DNA of 64,000 nucleotides from Adiantum capillus-veneris (Eukaryota; Streptophyta; Polypodiopsida; Polypodiales; Pteridaceae). Shown here piece after piece: positions 22,216 to 33,692 of this stretch. The stretch is taken from NCBI GenBank assembly GCA_014529385.2, contig CM043953.1, positions 62,123,872 through 62,187,871 of the forward strand. The letters run 5' to 3'. Under the pieces are notes generated by a model that worked only from the letters and a program-made list of their open reading frames with translations, had not been told where the DNA came from and made no database searches. The first letter of the stretch is position 1. Every line of letters starts with the position of its first letter. Position numbers and translations under genes: made by a program.

Positions 22216-23822
22216 CATTATTGCATGGATTGACACCTCGGATTCTTTCCCTTCTCAACTGCATGTGAACTACTTCGTGGACCCACCAACTCACCCAATT
22301 TCTCTTTCTCTTTCTTGCATTGCATGTGGACCACCTCATAGCCCTCCCCACCATTGTCATGGCCATCTTGTCCTCCAAGTCACCATATGCATGACCCCTA
22401 TGGGAGCCTCAATGGCACTGTTGGTGCTCTCTCACTTGGTCTTCAAAAAGGGTTTGGCCCTTTTGCGGGTGCAGATACACCCTCGTAGCCGGTTGCCAAA
22501 TCATCACTATGTTGCACCACCCAACTGCCACCAACCACCACACCAACACCAATAATACGTGGTGCACCTTTGCCATTGCACATGCATGAGCACCTCTGGC
22601 TGCCATGCACAACACCGGACAACACCCGGAGGCACCACCTCCATAGACACACCGTGAGGGGCTCCCCTCTTTCACCACTTGTTACACCAAATGGGGTGCT
22701 CACTCCACCCCAAATACCTTGCTCACCTATCTAATGACCCTATGTGTGGGATCTTCTTGCTGACATGTGCCACCCCCTCGGTTGCCCTGCCTTCCAAGAC
22801 TTCAAAAACTCCATTAAAACTTTAAAAAGAAAACCTTTTTTTTTTGCCCTAATTTGATACCCTGCCATTTTGTGCATGATGCTCTAGTTCTTGAACCATC
22901 AAAATCACCTCAAAGCTTGCCTACTGAACTAAAATTCTCTACATTTTGACTATCCAAAGGCCTCAAAAAACGAGCACCAACATGACAAATAATCATCTGC
23001 GTTGCTCAGTTGGCAATTGCCGCTAACTTCATCTTGCAATATCTTCACATCCGTAGTCCCATTTGACATGCCATCACTACTTTTCAACTCCATACATTGT
23101 CTACTACCTCTGAAAAACCTATGAAAATTCAAAAAACACCTGATGGCACTTTTTCCAAATGATGCAACCAGATTGGCTCAAAATCAGTCCCTGACAAACT
23201 TTCAAAGCCTTGTTTCTCGGCACCCGGGACTCCGATTGTTGATGCATAAATAACAACACACTCCATATCTTAGGCTCTTCACATCTATCTGCTAAGACCA
23301 GCTCTGACCATGTGTCATCACCTACCTTGTCCATCTAGGATCTGCAAACCACTCTAGCTTCAAACATCCATATCTTGCACACCGTGGCTCCGTTTGATAA
23401 GCCGTATGGACCAAATCGTAGATCACTTCAAGTAATACATCCCAATGAAAGAAACTAGCCCTTTGGAAATCCTTTCCTGCCACCCCATTTGGATTATTTT
23501 GGGGCCCTTTTGTCCTATGAAACCACATCACACATACATCACCGCTACCACTTGCATGCCTAGGGTCTTTGTATTTGCTTTAGCTCTTTGCCATGCACAT
23601 GTTAGTCCATCCATACGTACTTGTGTTGTCTTCTATGGTTGACACACTTTAGTTTTACCAACTTTTGAACCCATTTGAAAATATTTTCAACAAAGAGGCC
23701 ACAAACCGTTGGGCACTCCTTCAATAAGTGAGGGAGGTCCTCACTATCCGTTTTGCATTATGAGCATCTATATAGTCCAATGCCTCTTACCAAAACCTTC
23801 ACACCAGTTGACAATGTTCCCC
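22216..23822. other. No supported gene
   Basis: Frames on both strands at 22190-22700 and 22950-23530 show no recognised domain and overlap one another. The sequence is C-rich on the plus strand. It may be the non-coding part of a large retroelement, but I cannot show that. Confidence 0.35.
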
Positions 23823-24077
23823 CACTACAAGAGGTTATGTGCACTTGTGACGCTTTTAGCGATGGAAATACATTGGGTTTTTTTACTCTCCAGTGTCGCT
23901 AAAAGTGTCACTACGGGAACGTTGCTATAGGCGTCGCTATATGCATCTCTATATAACGATGCATATAGCGACACCTATAGCGATGATTGTAGTTCTTTGT
24001 AGCAACGCTCATAGAAACATTGCAGAACCTTACATAGAGATGCTTATAGCGACGCCGGAGAGTAAATTTTTTTGGGT
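23823..24077 (-). repeat. CACTA-element terminus with subterminal inverted motifs
   Basis: CACTACAAGAGG at 23823 matches the terminal sequence of plant CACTA (En/Spm) elements. The next 250 bp are packed with copies, in both orientations, of a TAGCGACRC-type motif at about 23848-23862, 23893-23910, 23931-23940, 23964-23986 and 24047-24057. Two pairs form hairpins: 23848-23862 with 23896-23910, and about 23925-23948 with 23958-23981. Such subterminal repeats are where CACTA-encoded TNPA-type proteins bind. The CACTA gene fragments downstream, on the minus strand, fit this being the element's 3' end. Confidence 0.7.
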
Positions 24078-24722
24078 GACAGAGCATTGAATGCCCTGCC
24101 ACCCATCAACCATATTGAATGTTTCCAGAATAAAGTATACCTAAATTTATCCAAGATAAGCACAGATTCACCTTTGAAAGAAAGTGCAAGGTATAGACCA
24201 AAGTAGTCATTCACAAGAAAATATAACCATTAACTCCATCATGCATAGTATTGTTTGTGCAGAATAAAGATACAAAACTGACAAAAGTAATTGGACAAAA
24301 GTGAATTGACGAAAGTAAATCGATGACAAAATCATACACATCATAGAAAAAATCACTTGATTGTTAAGCTTTTCAAATGTAGTATCTACAACACAATTGT
24401 CATTGATTTGAGAAAATACATTGTTTTTAAATAGTCACAAAAAGACATATACATGTCTCTCATTATACATGCTATGACAAAAGAAAACTAATGCTATCTC
24501 GCTACAGCTAGACTGGCGTCGTCTAATCAGACGTCTCATCACATCCAAGTAGTGTATCTGTCGATTGTGCAGAAAAAAAACAATAAGACTTTTTGTAAGT
24601 ATAAACATATAATTACAAAACAATTTATTATCCTAGGTTATCATTAAAATACAACAAATGTAAAAGAGTAAAGTGAAATACTAACCATGCTGTCGCGAGA
24701 ATTGAGAATGTCCATCAGGGCG
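24078..24722. other. No supported gene (within the CACTA element)
   Basis: Nothing coding is visible. By position this is the non-coding 3' interior of the CACTA element. Confidence 0.35.
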
Positions 24723-24829
24723 TTTAAGCCCTTTCTACCCAAGTTCTCGCGCTCGTACGGGGTGGGGTCACGTCCTTTAAGCCCTTTCTATCCGTGTACT
24801 CGTGCTCGTACGGGGTGGGGTCACGTCCT
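24723..24829. repeat. 53-bp tandem duplication
   Basis: Two adjacent units begin TTTAAGCCCTTTCTA and end GGGGTGGGGTCACGTCC, with a few mismatches between them. Confidence 0.9.
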
Positions 24830-24884
24830 ATCATCGACAAAGAATACATTATGTTAGAATTTAAAAGTACAAATAGACGTAACT

Positions 24885-25883
24885 GCCCAACCTAAAGGGC
24901 AATGCAAATACTACCAAATCGGCCTCAAATGATGCCCACCCGCCGGCCCCAAGTGGTGCGAGCTCCCTGCCTCTACTTGTGCTTTGGCTGTCTCCTTTTC
25001 TTGCTCCCACTTGTCAGGATTCTCGCGCGCTTCGCATTCTTGCATTCTTCTTTGGCCAGCCCATCTGGTCTGTTCCACCCATGCTTATTGCTTTTTGTAC
25101 TTCAGAACGCTTAAGGCTTGCAGTATTCGCGTATTCAAACCTTCATCAGGTCTTCATTGAAGTGCTCATCCCGACTTGACATGGGAAACTCATCATACAG
25201 CATGCTATGACTCTGTCTTTTAATTCATTTGGCACTTCACACCTAAGAGCAAAGACCACGCATGCGCGAGATCACCTTCTTGCCTTCGTCATCCAAGATG
25301 ATGTCGCCAGTGATGTCGATCGAGTAAGGTAAGTCCCCTTGCCTGTGACGTGTGAGCCTGTGTGTCTTTGCAGGGGTCTCGAGTGGTGTCTCTAGTGGCA
25401 TCTCGATGGGGGTACGGATGGAAGGTGTCTCCAATGGAGTCTGGGCCCTGGAGCGAGGAGTGTTGACTGGGGTGACTCCTAGAGGAGTAGCTAGTGGTGT
25501 GTAGCAAGGAACGGCAGATAGCCGCGAAAAACTTGGTGTAGATGACGAGGTCGTGGCTGGTGTGGGGACGGGCAAAGAAAGGGAAGGTAAGGAGCCTTGT
25601 CGAACACGAGGCGGTGTCGAGGCATTAGCGACGGCATCCCCATAGCAACCGCCGCCGCCACCATTAGAGCGATGGTGCTAATTAGAAGAGTGTGAAGATT
25701 GACTTGTCGACACCGAAGTCTCGGAGCACAATGAATGCTCCAAAACAAAGGGAGACGTTGAAGCAGTGGAACAACGTGATGGTGCTCTAGAGCGATGACG
25801 CTCCTCGTACCACCTCCTCTAATAGGGTGACAAAGAACAAAGAAACTCATCATCATCCATACCTGTATTAAACACATGAACAT
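24885..25883 (-). pseudogene. CACTA accessory (TNPA-like) gene remnant
   Basis: On the minus strand a Pro/Thr/Ser-rich stretch (25883-25491 and 25575-25243, in different frames) leads into DLPYSIDITGDIILDDEGKK. Further pieces follow at about 25210-24900, including SMLYDEFPMSSRDEHFNEDL. This layout, a low-complexity N-terminal part then a conserved charged domain, suits the second (TNPA-type) gene of CACTA elements. It lies downstream of the TNP2 fragment and before the CACTA terminus, as expected. Frames are broken. The family assignment comes more from position than from motifs. Confidence 0.45.
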
Positions 25884-25965
25884 TTAATCTTAATATTGAA
25901 TGAAGAAGAAAATATGGACAAGTTATAATGTATACTATAGATAATAGGGGAAGAGATTCCTGTGT

Positions 25966-26001
25966 AGAGAGAGAGAGAGAGAGAGAGAGAGTGAGAGAGA
26001 G
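25966..26001. repeat. (AG)n microsatellite
   Basis: An AG run with a single GTG interruption. Confidence 0.95.
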
Positions 26002-26289
26002 GACTCAAATGAAATCTTATCATGTGTTATTGTATACGATAGTTTCAACGACAAGGTGTTGAACAACGGAATCATATAGACAAGAATAGACAAGAATGAA
26101 AAAAAGCCATGTGAATACAATATCTTTTATAAAGCGGAGTAAAATTGTTCAAATACAATGTTTATGGCTTTAAGAGGTGTCTCTCTCATCCTCTCATAGC
26201 GCAACATATCTATCTATGTCTATATAGAGCTCTCCATTTAGGTAGATGTCCTCCATTTCATTTTGTAGATCCTCTGCATGCATCCCATA

Positions 26290-26795
26290 GAGAGTAGCAG
26301 CTTGATGCTCATCTGGCCTAAGCACAAATTTCGAGCTTCCATGGCAAAATCTGGCTATGTGTCATCTATATGTTTCCAGGCTGCGTAATCTGCAGGAATC
26401 CGTAGCACACCATTCGAAGATCTATTCTCCTCGTGCCATGATGCTAGGCCGGCTATGGACTTACTTTCAAAGAAATGCTTGATACAAGGAAGCAGAGTAA
26501 AGTCTCGCAAAACCTTCTATGGAATTTTTTGTCCGTGGAGATCTACACGATATCTCTCAAAATCACATTTCAGACACTTCTCCATGTCTATGTATTCCCC
26601 TCTAAAAAGAATGCAGTCGTTATGACAAGCGTGAACCGAATTGTAATCCATCCCGAAGTTTCGCAAGATCTTTCTTGCTTCCTCTTTGGAATCTGGCATC
26701 ACATTATTAACTGGCAGTATGTTCTCTTTGAGCAATCTACACAGCGGAAAAAATGCGGTACACTTGTGTAAGTAATCTATCAAATCATTATACAT
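26290..26795 (-). pseudogene. CACTA TNP2 transposase fragment
   Basis: The minus-strand protein has the diagnostic TNP2 order: an LPVNN...MPDSKEEA segment, LRNFGMDYNSVHACHNDC, then a CLKCDFERYR zinc-binding pair. This is followed by KVLRDFTLLPCIKHFFESKS, ASWHEENR and RIPADYAAWKHIDDT, ending near ARNLCLG. Two in-frame stops interrupt it (after GQKIP and after HIDDT). TNP2 is the catalytic transposase that cuts at the CACTA ends. The N-terminal portion is missing: it ends just before the gypsy LTR beginning at 26856. That retroelement probably landed in or removed the rest. Confidence 0.85.
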
Positions 26796-26855
26796 CTAGA
26801 GTTTTTTATTGAAGTAAACACATTGTAACAGATCATCTGAAAAGCGTTGTGACGC

Positions 26856-27032
26856 TGTGAGCGGGATGAAAACACACACAGCGCCTCTATAACGACCCGA
26901 CACACACTCTTGGGAAGATACACACACACACACTATGGGGCACCACTCGGCTTAGACAACACACCTGGCCGAGACAGGGAACACACCTCTGGAGTGAGAG
27001 GAGAGAGACTATCCACTTGCCCACTCCACACA

Positions 27033-27069
<37 letters not shown>

Positions 27070-28011
27070 AAAAACCTCAGCTCAAAAGAGGATAATTTCT
27101 GATGTTTAGATACAATTGAGCTTGGGCCAACACCAATGGGGCAAATAGCTCACACAATATGGGTAAAATAAGCCAGATACAATCACAAACTAGAGCAGAA
27201 ACTTCGCTCATAGGAGAAACTTACACAGAAAAACAGCAGGAAAAGAGTGAGGAATTTGGCAAAATGGATAGCACCATCGCGTCCGGAACGGCCCAAAACC
27301 CCAGTCTACAATGTCAAAGTGCTCAAATCCGACCTCGGATGAGCAGTTTACGGCCAAAACAAGCTCCAAAATGAGGAAAAACACACTTGCGGCTGTTCCT
27401 CCTCTCTTCTCCACGTTTTTTCTGGTCTTCTCTTAGTTTTTTCAGTTCCCACACTTAGCTTTACTACTTGGGCACCCTTGGCCTTTTAGATGACCTCAAA
27501 CGGACCCCGAACAGGCCAAAAACTAACCTCGAAGTGCATAGTTGTCACCTTTTTACATCATCCGCACACCTGGCACTCATTTCTTTTCAATAATACATCT
27601 CGCAACCACGTGAAGTGGCCCCAAAAATTGGTACTAATGATGAAATTTCTGCATAACTCTTAGAAGAAAACACCCACGTTGTGTCCGTCCTCATCCGCGT
27701 GCAAATATTGACCCCGTTCGCCCTCCTGACGCCACTAGATGCCATCTGACGCACCTGCTTACCTCATGTCGTCGGCCCATGGATAGCTTCCTCGAGAAGT
27801 TTTACACGTTATAAACTCCTCATTATTGTAGAGAAAACATACTGGTACTGGTGATAGTGAAAATCGATGCACTATGTACATGCTGTCCTACCTATACACA
27901 TGTGGGCCCCACGTAACCACCTGGCTCTGGAAAATGGGCAATTCTTTATTTGATGCACCATGCATGTGTATGTACATATGCGCAATCCCTTGCTCCAAAA
28001 AACTCCTGACA
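26856..28011 (-). repeat. 3' LTR of the Ty3/gypsy element (1156 bp)
   Basis: The block runs TGTGAGCGGG...CTCCTGACA, so both strands start TG and end CA. Its first ~145 bp recur at 33501-33648. Inside are a (CA)n run at about 27034-27066 and a GCGTCCGGAACG motif at about 27280. The sequence before it is GACGC. The partner target duplication cannot be checked because the other LTR is truncated. Confidence 0.8.
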
Positions 28012-28014
28012 TAA

Positions 28015-28030
28015 TTTGCCCCTCCCCTAG
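28015..28030 (-). other. Polypurine tract of the gypsy element
   Basis: On the minus strand CTAGGGGAGGGGCAAA lies immediately before the LTR start TGTCAGG. This is where plus-strand DNA synthesis is primed. Confidence 0.65.
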
Positions 28031-28039
28031 CTTGCTAGA

Positions 28040-28732
28040 TCATTCATGATCAGCAGCAGCAAAGAGAGATATGAGACTCGCCGCATCACAGGTCTCCTCA
28101 TCCCTCACCAACACTGCTTTATCTACAGACAGCTCATCTTGCTCCACCATCATCAATCTAGCATGATACAATTTAAGACGCAATCCATTTACCCCTGACT
28201 TATGTAGAACACCATCCAGGTTAGCCAGCTGATATGTGCCATTTCGAAAACACTCCACTACCTTGAAAGGGCCTTCCCACTTAATTTGAAACTTCTTTTG
28301 GAAGGTGTTGTCCAACTTACTGTTGTAGCGCAAAACCAAGTCATGTTTCTTGATACCCTTACTTTTGACCTTTTCATTTATCTTTGCCAAAGCCTTATCC
28401 TGCATCTGCCCATAATGCTCCAATGCGCTCATCCTATCCAACCGGACCTCTTGTAACTGCAAGAGCCTCTCTTTGAATGCATCACTAGGCGGCCCAAGCA
28501 ACTTCTCTAACATCTTGACCGCAGGCAACTCTACTTCCACAGGCAATAGTGCTTCCTTTCCATACACCAACTGAAATGGAGTAAACCCTGTACCTGTCTA
28601 TACCAACTCACCATTGAATCTTTCATTTAATCCATTACACTGCGGGTAATAAGGAGTGGTATGCTGATGCCTAATCTTCATCTTTGCACATAAAAAATCT
28701 AGCAGTTTAGCTCTAAAGCCAGGCCCCTTATC
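28040..28732 (-). pseudogene. Gypsy integrase, C-terminal part
   Basis: The minus-strand frame reads VYGKEALLPVEVELP, then a coiled region (MSALEHYGQMQDKALAKINE) and the GDLV-type end domain. The last part includes FQIKWEGPFKVVECF and NGTYQLANLDG. Upstream (28730-28580) the integrase core piece DKGPGFRAKLLDFLCAKM and the NERFNGELV segment follow, with stops just before DKG and after GELV. The usual ~35 residues between NGELV and the GFTPFQLVYGKE segment are missing, so part of the core was deleted. Integrase inserts the cDNA into the genome. This copy is inactive. Confidence 0.85.
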
Positions 28733-29848
28733 TTAAAGTAGCTCCAGTGGCACCCCAAACATGCAACATATTTCATCATACACAAATTTTGCCACATCCT
28801 TTGCAGTGATCTGTTTTACTGCTATAGCCTCTGCCCATCTAGAGAGATAGTCCACTGCCATCAAAATATAGCTTTTGCCCCTGCTTGTGATAGGTAATGC
28901 GCCTATTGCATCAATCCCCCACTTTTCAAACACATCAAGCGCCATAATGGTTTTTCGTAGCTCTGGCTTCAACACTCTCTTCCCAAATGCTTGACACCTA
29001 TTGCAAGACCTACACCAATGGTGAACATCCTTGTGCAAACTAGGCCATACATACCCCTCTTGCAAAATCTTATGCAAGGTGATCTTTAGAGCAAAATGGC
29101 CACCACATGCGCCTTCCTGATTCTCTTCCAACAATCTATAAAGCTCCTCCCACCAAGGTACACGTCTCAACACGAGATCAACCCCTTTCATGTATAGGAC
29201 ATCACCAATCAATTTGTACCTGTATGCTCTACGCACAAAGCCATACTTCTTAGACTTCTGAATCTCCTTTGGAATGATTCCTATTAGCAAAAACTCCTCT
29301 TCTTGAGCCAAAATTTCCCGGCCATGATAAAGAGGTAAAGTGGTCCTCAACACAAATAGCTCCCCAATCATGCCTTGAGCTGCTTCATGTGCCTCTCCAT
29401 TTAGAGCACGTTCAATGTGTCTGATGATCCATGCTTCAAACTTTTTTAATAGGCCTTTAATTCTGAAGCACATTTCCTTCAATGAGGTGTTCTTGCTCTT
29501 CCACACACGCAGCACTTGCTTCACCACTGACAAGGCATCAACTTTTATGCTCAACCTTTGAACTCCATGCTTCAAACAAATGTGTAATCCGGCTTCCAGA
29601 GTAGCATATTCAGCCTCATTGTTACTATGAGCATCCAATTTGAACCCTCTCTTGCATACTAGCTTCCCCTCTGGATCATAAAGTGCTATACCCCCTGAAG
29701 CTGCATCATGGCTTTTTCTGTATGAACCATCAAAGAACAACACATGTGCATTGCTGATCTGTGGCACTTCTTCAACTACCTTTCTCACCACCTCCTCCTT
29801 AACAATAAGGGGGTGGTAGCAAGTAATGATGAAATCGTCGACAAGCAA
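28733..29848 (-). pseudogene. Gypsy second RNase H and integrase N-terminal domains
   Basis: A 371-codon minus-strand frame. The RNase H module reads VLFFDGSYRKS with SNNEAEYATLEAGL (archaeal-like type). It is followed by the integrase zinc finger (C-x2-C in WCRSCNRCQAF) and the catalytic start KWGIDAIGALPITSRGKSYI ... AVDYLSRWAEA. Together with the ordinary RNase H at 30125-29799 this gives two RNase H domains, a hallmark of the Tat lineage of plant Ty3/gypsy. The linker between the two RNase H domains is shortened, and the frames overlap at 29848-29799, so a deletion or frameshift lies there. Confidence 0.85.
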
Positions 29849-30784
29849 ATATTACACTGGTCATCACTAGCTCTACTTCCGAGAACTTTCTCTCCGCTAC
29901 CAACTTCACTCGGCTTGCACAATACACTGGCCTCATATAATGGCTGCCCTTCCCCTTTTGCAATATCATGGCTCCAATGGAATCATCCCCTACTGATAGA
30001 TTTACATAAAACACTTTCTCCCAATCAGGAGTCTGCATGGCTGACAACCCCCCTAACACCTCTTTCACCTCTTGAAACACTTCTTCACACTTGTCATCCC
30101 ATTGCAATGGATCATGATTTGCCACTTACTGTAATGGATAAAGAAGCTGCGAGACAATGGAATAAACCGTGCCATGTACTTCACTTTGTGTATAAAAGTT
30201 GCCAATTGCTTCGTACTCGTAGGTGATGGAAGAAGAATAATAGACCTAACCTTATCTGGATCAGCCTCAATGCCATTTTCTGACACCATATGGCCCAATA
30301 ACTTCACCCTTGGCTGTGCTAGATGACATTTCTTTGGATTTAGTTGTCCTCCACATTCATCATATCGATCCAATACCATTTGCAGCTTCTCATGGTGTTC
30401 AACCCTACTGCTATAAACAAAGAAGTCATCCATAAAAGCTTTAACACAACTACCAATGAATGGTTCCAACACCCAATTTGCTCTCTCTTGATAGAAGGAA
30501 GGTCCATTTGACAACCCAAATGGCAATACTGTGTAGCAATAGCAGCCCCATGGCGTAATAAAAGTGGTCTTTGTGCGGTCTTTAAGAGCAATCTTCAATT
30601 GAAAATAGCCTGAAAAACCATCACACACACTGTACCTCTCATAACCTGCCACTGAATCCAAAATCTGATCGATGAATGGAAGAGGCTATGGGTTCTTCTT
30701 AGTGGCTGCATTTAAGGGTTTAAAATCTACACAAATTCTCCACTTCTCATCCTTCTTTGGACTGACTACAACTGGACTCACCCA
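29799..30784 (-). pseudogene. Gypsy reverse transcriptase and first RNase H
   Basis: The minus strand reads CDGFSGYFQLKIALKDRTKT, TPWGCYCYTVLPFGLSNGP and KAFMDDFFVYSS, the palm motifs with FMDD in place of YMDD. The thumb/connection part and the ordinary RNase H follow (MRPVYCASRVKLVAERKFSEVE at about 29930). Stops occur at about 30782 and 30688 and again at about 30127. Reverse transcriptase copies element RNA into DNA. Confidence 0.9.
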
Positions 30785-32176
30785 TTATGTGGTCTCCACA
30801 AGGACTATGAACCCTGCCTTCAACAACTTGTCCACCTCTTCTCGCAAGGCTTCCATTTGCTCTGGACCCATCCTTCTTAGCCTTTGCCCCACTGTCTTAG
30901 CACCTTCTTTCAGCTCTATATGCATCTCTTCGCCCTTGAACCCTTTGATCTCTTCATATGAAGTAATGAAAAAATCAGGAAAACTAGCCAGCATGTGCAA
31001 ATAAATATCCTTCTCCATAGCTGAGAGGTCTCCACTGATCATTTGTGTCATCAATTCCTGCTTCTTTGACAACTCAACCTTGGTTTGCATCAGCCCTTCA
31101 ATCACTTCATAAGGCCCTTCACTTTCATATTCAACCTCATTCGCAAATGCAACTAAACCAAACTCCTGGATTTCTTTGTCCATCAAAAGAAATGAAACAT
31201 CAGCATCCTCATCACTGCTGGTAGTGCTATCACTGTCCTCATCTATCACCGTGGAAGAGTCTTCATCACTAGACTCATCCTCATCTTCATAAAGCTCCTC
31301 TAATTGTTTCCTTGTGTCCATATTACAAAGCTTCTTGGTACCTGTCTTTCCATAGAGGCTAATCGTACCATGTCGCCAATCTTGAACAACTCCCACTGCA
31401 CGTAACCATGGTATGCCCAGTATAATAGGATATGCTCCCAACCCTGCTGGCATCACATGAAAATCAACCACTGCCTTTGCATCATATGCCTCCACTTCTA
31501 AGCTCTTTACAACACCCAAGCATTTTACATTTTGATGGTTTGCCAATCTGATCCGAAAACCTGACACCCTAGCCACTGTGAGACCCATCTTCTCAAAGCA
31601 TGAGTGTGTTATGACGCATATTTGGGCTCCGCCATCCACATAACCTTGTCCCAAATTTTTCCTTTTATGCCACACATCTACTATTGGACAAATGTCTGGT
31701 AGCTCATCCATTGCCAACACCTTTACTGAAGCTCTCTCTGGCTCTTTCTCCATTGGGTTAACCATCCTCTTCCACTGTCGCTTTAGCTTAGGCACCATCT
31801 CTATAAGCTGCCCAAAAGTAACATCTGCCTTCCTGCTTGTCAGATCCTCCTTCAAGTCATAGCTTAATTGCCCATCCCCTAGTGGAAAATCTGAAACATG
31901 AAACTTTCGACGAGCTCTCCTTTTCCTCTTGGCCTTGACATCCTCGCCTTCATGGATCTTTCCTTTCTTCTTACTAGGACCTGGGGCACTTCTTCCTTCC
32001 TTATCCTCTGTGGTTCTCTTCCCAATAGGCATCACTAATGTATCCTCTAGCTTTGATGCCTTCTCCAAGGTGACTACACTTAGCACTTTTGTCTTTCCCT
32101 TTTCCTCGTGGGTTAGTCCACTGGTTCCTTCGTCTCCCTTAATTTCAATGCCATAATCATTTGACCTAGTTAGCAC
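30785..32176 (-). pseudogene. Gypsy protease region and start of reverse transcriptase
   Basis: A 463-codon minus-strand frame. It has a charged linker (KKKGKIHEGEDVKAKRKRR), then an aspartic protease with YVDGGAQICVITHSCFEKMG as the active-site region (DGGA for the usual D-S/T-G-A) and YPIILGIPWLRAVG as the flap-distal LGxPWL motif. An acidic Asp/Ser-rich stretch follows, then RT N-terminal sequence (GAKTVGQRLRRMGPEQMEAL). The protease cuts the gag-pol polyprotein. The frame is unusually long for this decayed element. Confidence 0.85.
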
Positions 32177-32949
32177 CTATCTTGGCAGTGGATACATGTC
32201 TCCCCCCATCCTTGGTGGCTTATCACATTGCGGGCTGATGTGACCCAACTCTCCACAATTATAACATGTGGGCGTCTGCCTCCAAAACCTACCATTGCTT
32301 TGTCCAACACCATTCCTACGCCTTTCTTCACCTCCTGGTTGATTTGCAAACCTCCCTCGACCTCGATTATTTCCCACTTGACCTAGCATGTTTAGGCTGA
32401 GATTCTTCATCAAATCTACCATTTGCCTCATGTCTTGCCTTAGCCCTCATCTTGCACTGCTGTAGTGACCACTGCTGGCATAACCTGAGTAGTAATAGGA
32501 ACCACTGGTTCGTGATGAACCCCTGACATGTGACTTTGTAAAGACTCTATAGGCTGAAATTTAGACCTCATGGGCAAAGACTCCACCCCTAACTGGCTCA
32601 TTTTCCTCAACTTCCACTCTTTGTTCCTTGATACCTCTAGTGCATCTTCATATGTCCTAGGCTTCTTTAGCTCCACTCTCCAACGTATATTCTCCCAAAG
32701 ACCAGCTAAGAACCTGTCCTTCTTCATCATGTCAGGCGGGGGTACCTGTGGTGCTAAGGCCTTGCACATTCGCTCCCATGCCAATGAAAACTTATGTATG
32801 TACGCATCTACTGGCTCACCTTCCTTTTGCACCAAAGCCTGTACTTCTTGCCACACTTTGTCAGGATCTTCTATCTTCACAAACTCCACTTCCAACCCAT
32901 TTCGTAGATTGTCCCAACTCAACCTTACAGGTGGATCAGCCACACGCAA
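32177..32949 (-). pseudogene. Gypsy gag with zinc knuckle
   Basis: The minus strand starts near MRVADPPVRLSWDNL and contains a retrotrans_gag-type core (VWQEVQALVQKEGEPVDAY ... FLAGLWENIRWRVEL). After a stop at about 32440 it continues into NPG-rich sequence with a CCHC knuckle, CYNCGELGHISPQC, at about 32270-32220. Gag forms the virus-like particle and the knuckle binds RNA. The first ~60-100 residues usually found before this point appear to be missing or frameshifted. Confidence 0.85.
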
Positions 32950-33483
32950 CTCCTCTTCTGTTGAACCCGAGCATTAAGTAGGACTCACTAGTACATAGCC
33001 TATGGCGAGGTCACAAAAAGGGTTCTCCAGCTACCTGTATCATCGAAAGGATCTCTACATTTGAGAATCCCCCAGCTCAATAAAAACCTTACGCTATCGA
33101 CCCTCACATGAAAGCTAATGCAAATCGCGTATAGTCAAGTCTCAGAAATGACTATCTTCCAGACCAAGTCTCAGAAATGGTTAGGACTGCCAAATACAAC
33201 CAAGTATGGCTCCACAAATGCATACAATGGAAGTTTCCACAAGTAACGTACAATCCAGCAGACAATGCGCTCAAATAGGTGTCAAGTGATGCATACCCAC
33301 AACAACTGCAAGTGACACCACTGCTAGTATATCATTGTACTCCAGATATCTGTACCTGTGTGAATCACCTGTACCTGTACCTGTCCCTGTAACCTGTAAC
33401 ATGTAATCTGCAACCTGCAACCTGTAATCCCGAATCTCGAAGCTTGAAGCTCGAAGCAGAAGGTACTCGAAGAAGATCTTCCG
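32950..33483 (-). other. Gypsy leader region with CCTGTA hexamer repeats
   Basis: No gene is visible. At about 33350-33430 the plus strand holds degenerate CCTGTA and AACCTGT repeats. By position this is the 5' leader of the element. Confidence 0.5.
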
Positions 33484-33500
33484 TGGGGGCGCCAAAAGAA
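33484..33500 (-). other. Primer binding site of the gypsy element
   Basis: On the minus strand TTTTGGCGCCCCCACGG begins a few bases after the LTR end. TGGCGCC matches the PBS start common in plant Tat/Athila-type elements. Confidence 0.6.
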
Positions 33501-33648
33501 TGTGAGCGGGATGAAAACACACACAGCGCCTCTATAACGACCTGACACACACTCTTGGGAAGATACACACACACACTATGGGGCACCACTCGGCTTAGAC
33601 AACACACCTGGCTGAGACAGAGAACACACCTCTAGAGTGAGAGGAGAG
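33501..33648 (-). repeat. Truncated 5' LTR of the gypsy element
   Basis: Matches the start of the LTR at 26856 nearly base for base through GTGAGAGGAGAGA, then diverges. About 1 kb of this LTR is missing, so the element has lost its outer end on this side. Confidence 0.8.
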
Positions 33649-33692
33649 AAATCTATAAACACATGTAATGGCATAAATAGACTGACTCGTAC

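Noticed and set aside
24723-24829. Possible CRISPR or riboswitch element
   Set aside because: Only two tandem copies of a 53-bp unit; a simple duplication in a CACTA interior.
26920-27095. THTHTH-rich frame as a histidine-rich metal-binding peptide
   Set aside because: It is the (CA)n microsatellite inside the gypsy LTR.
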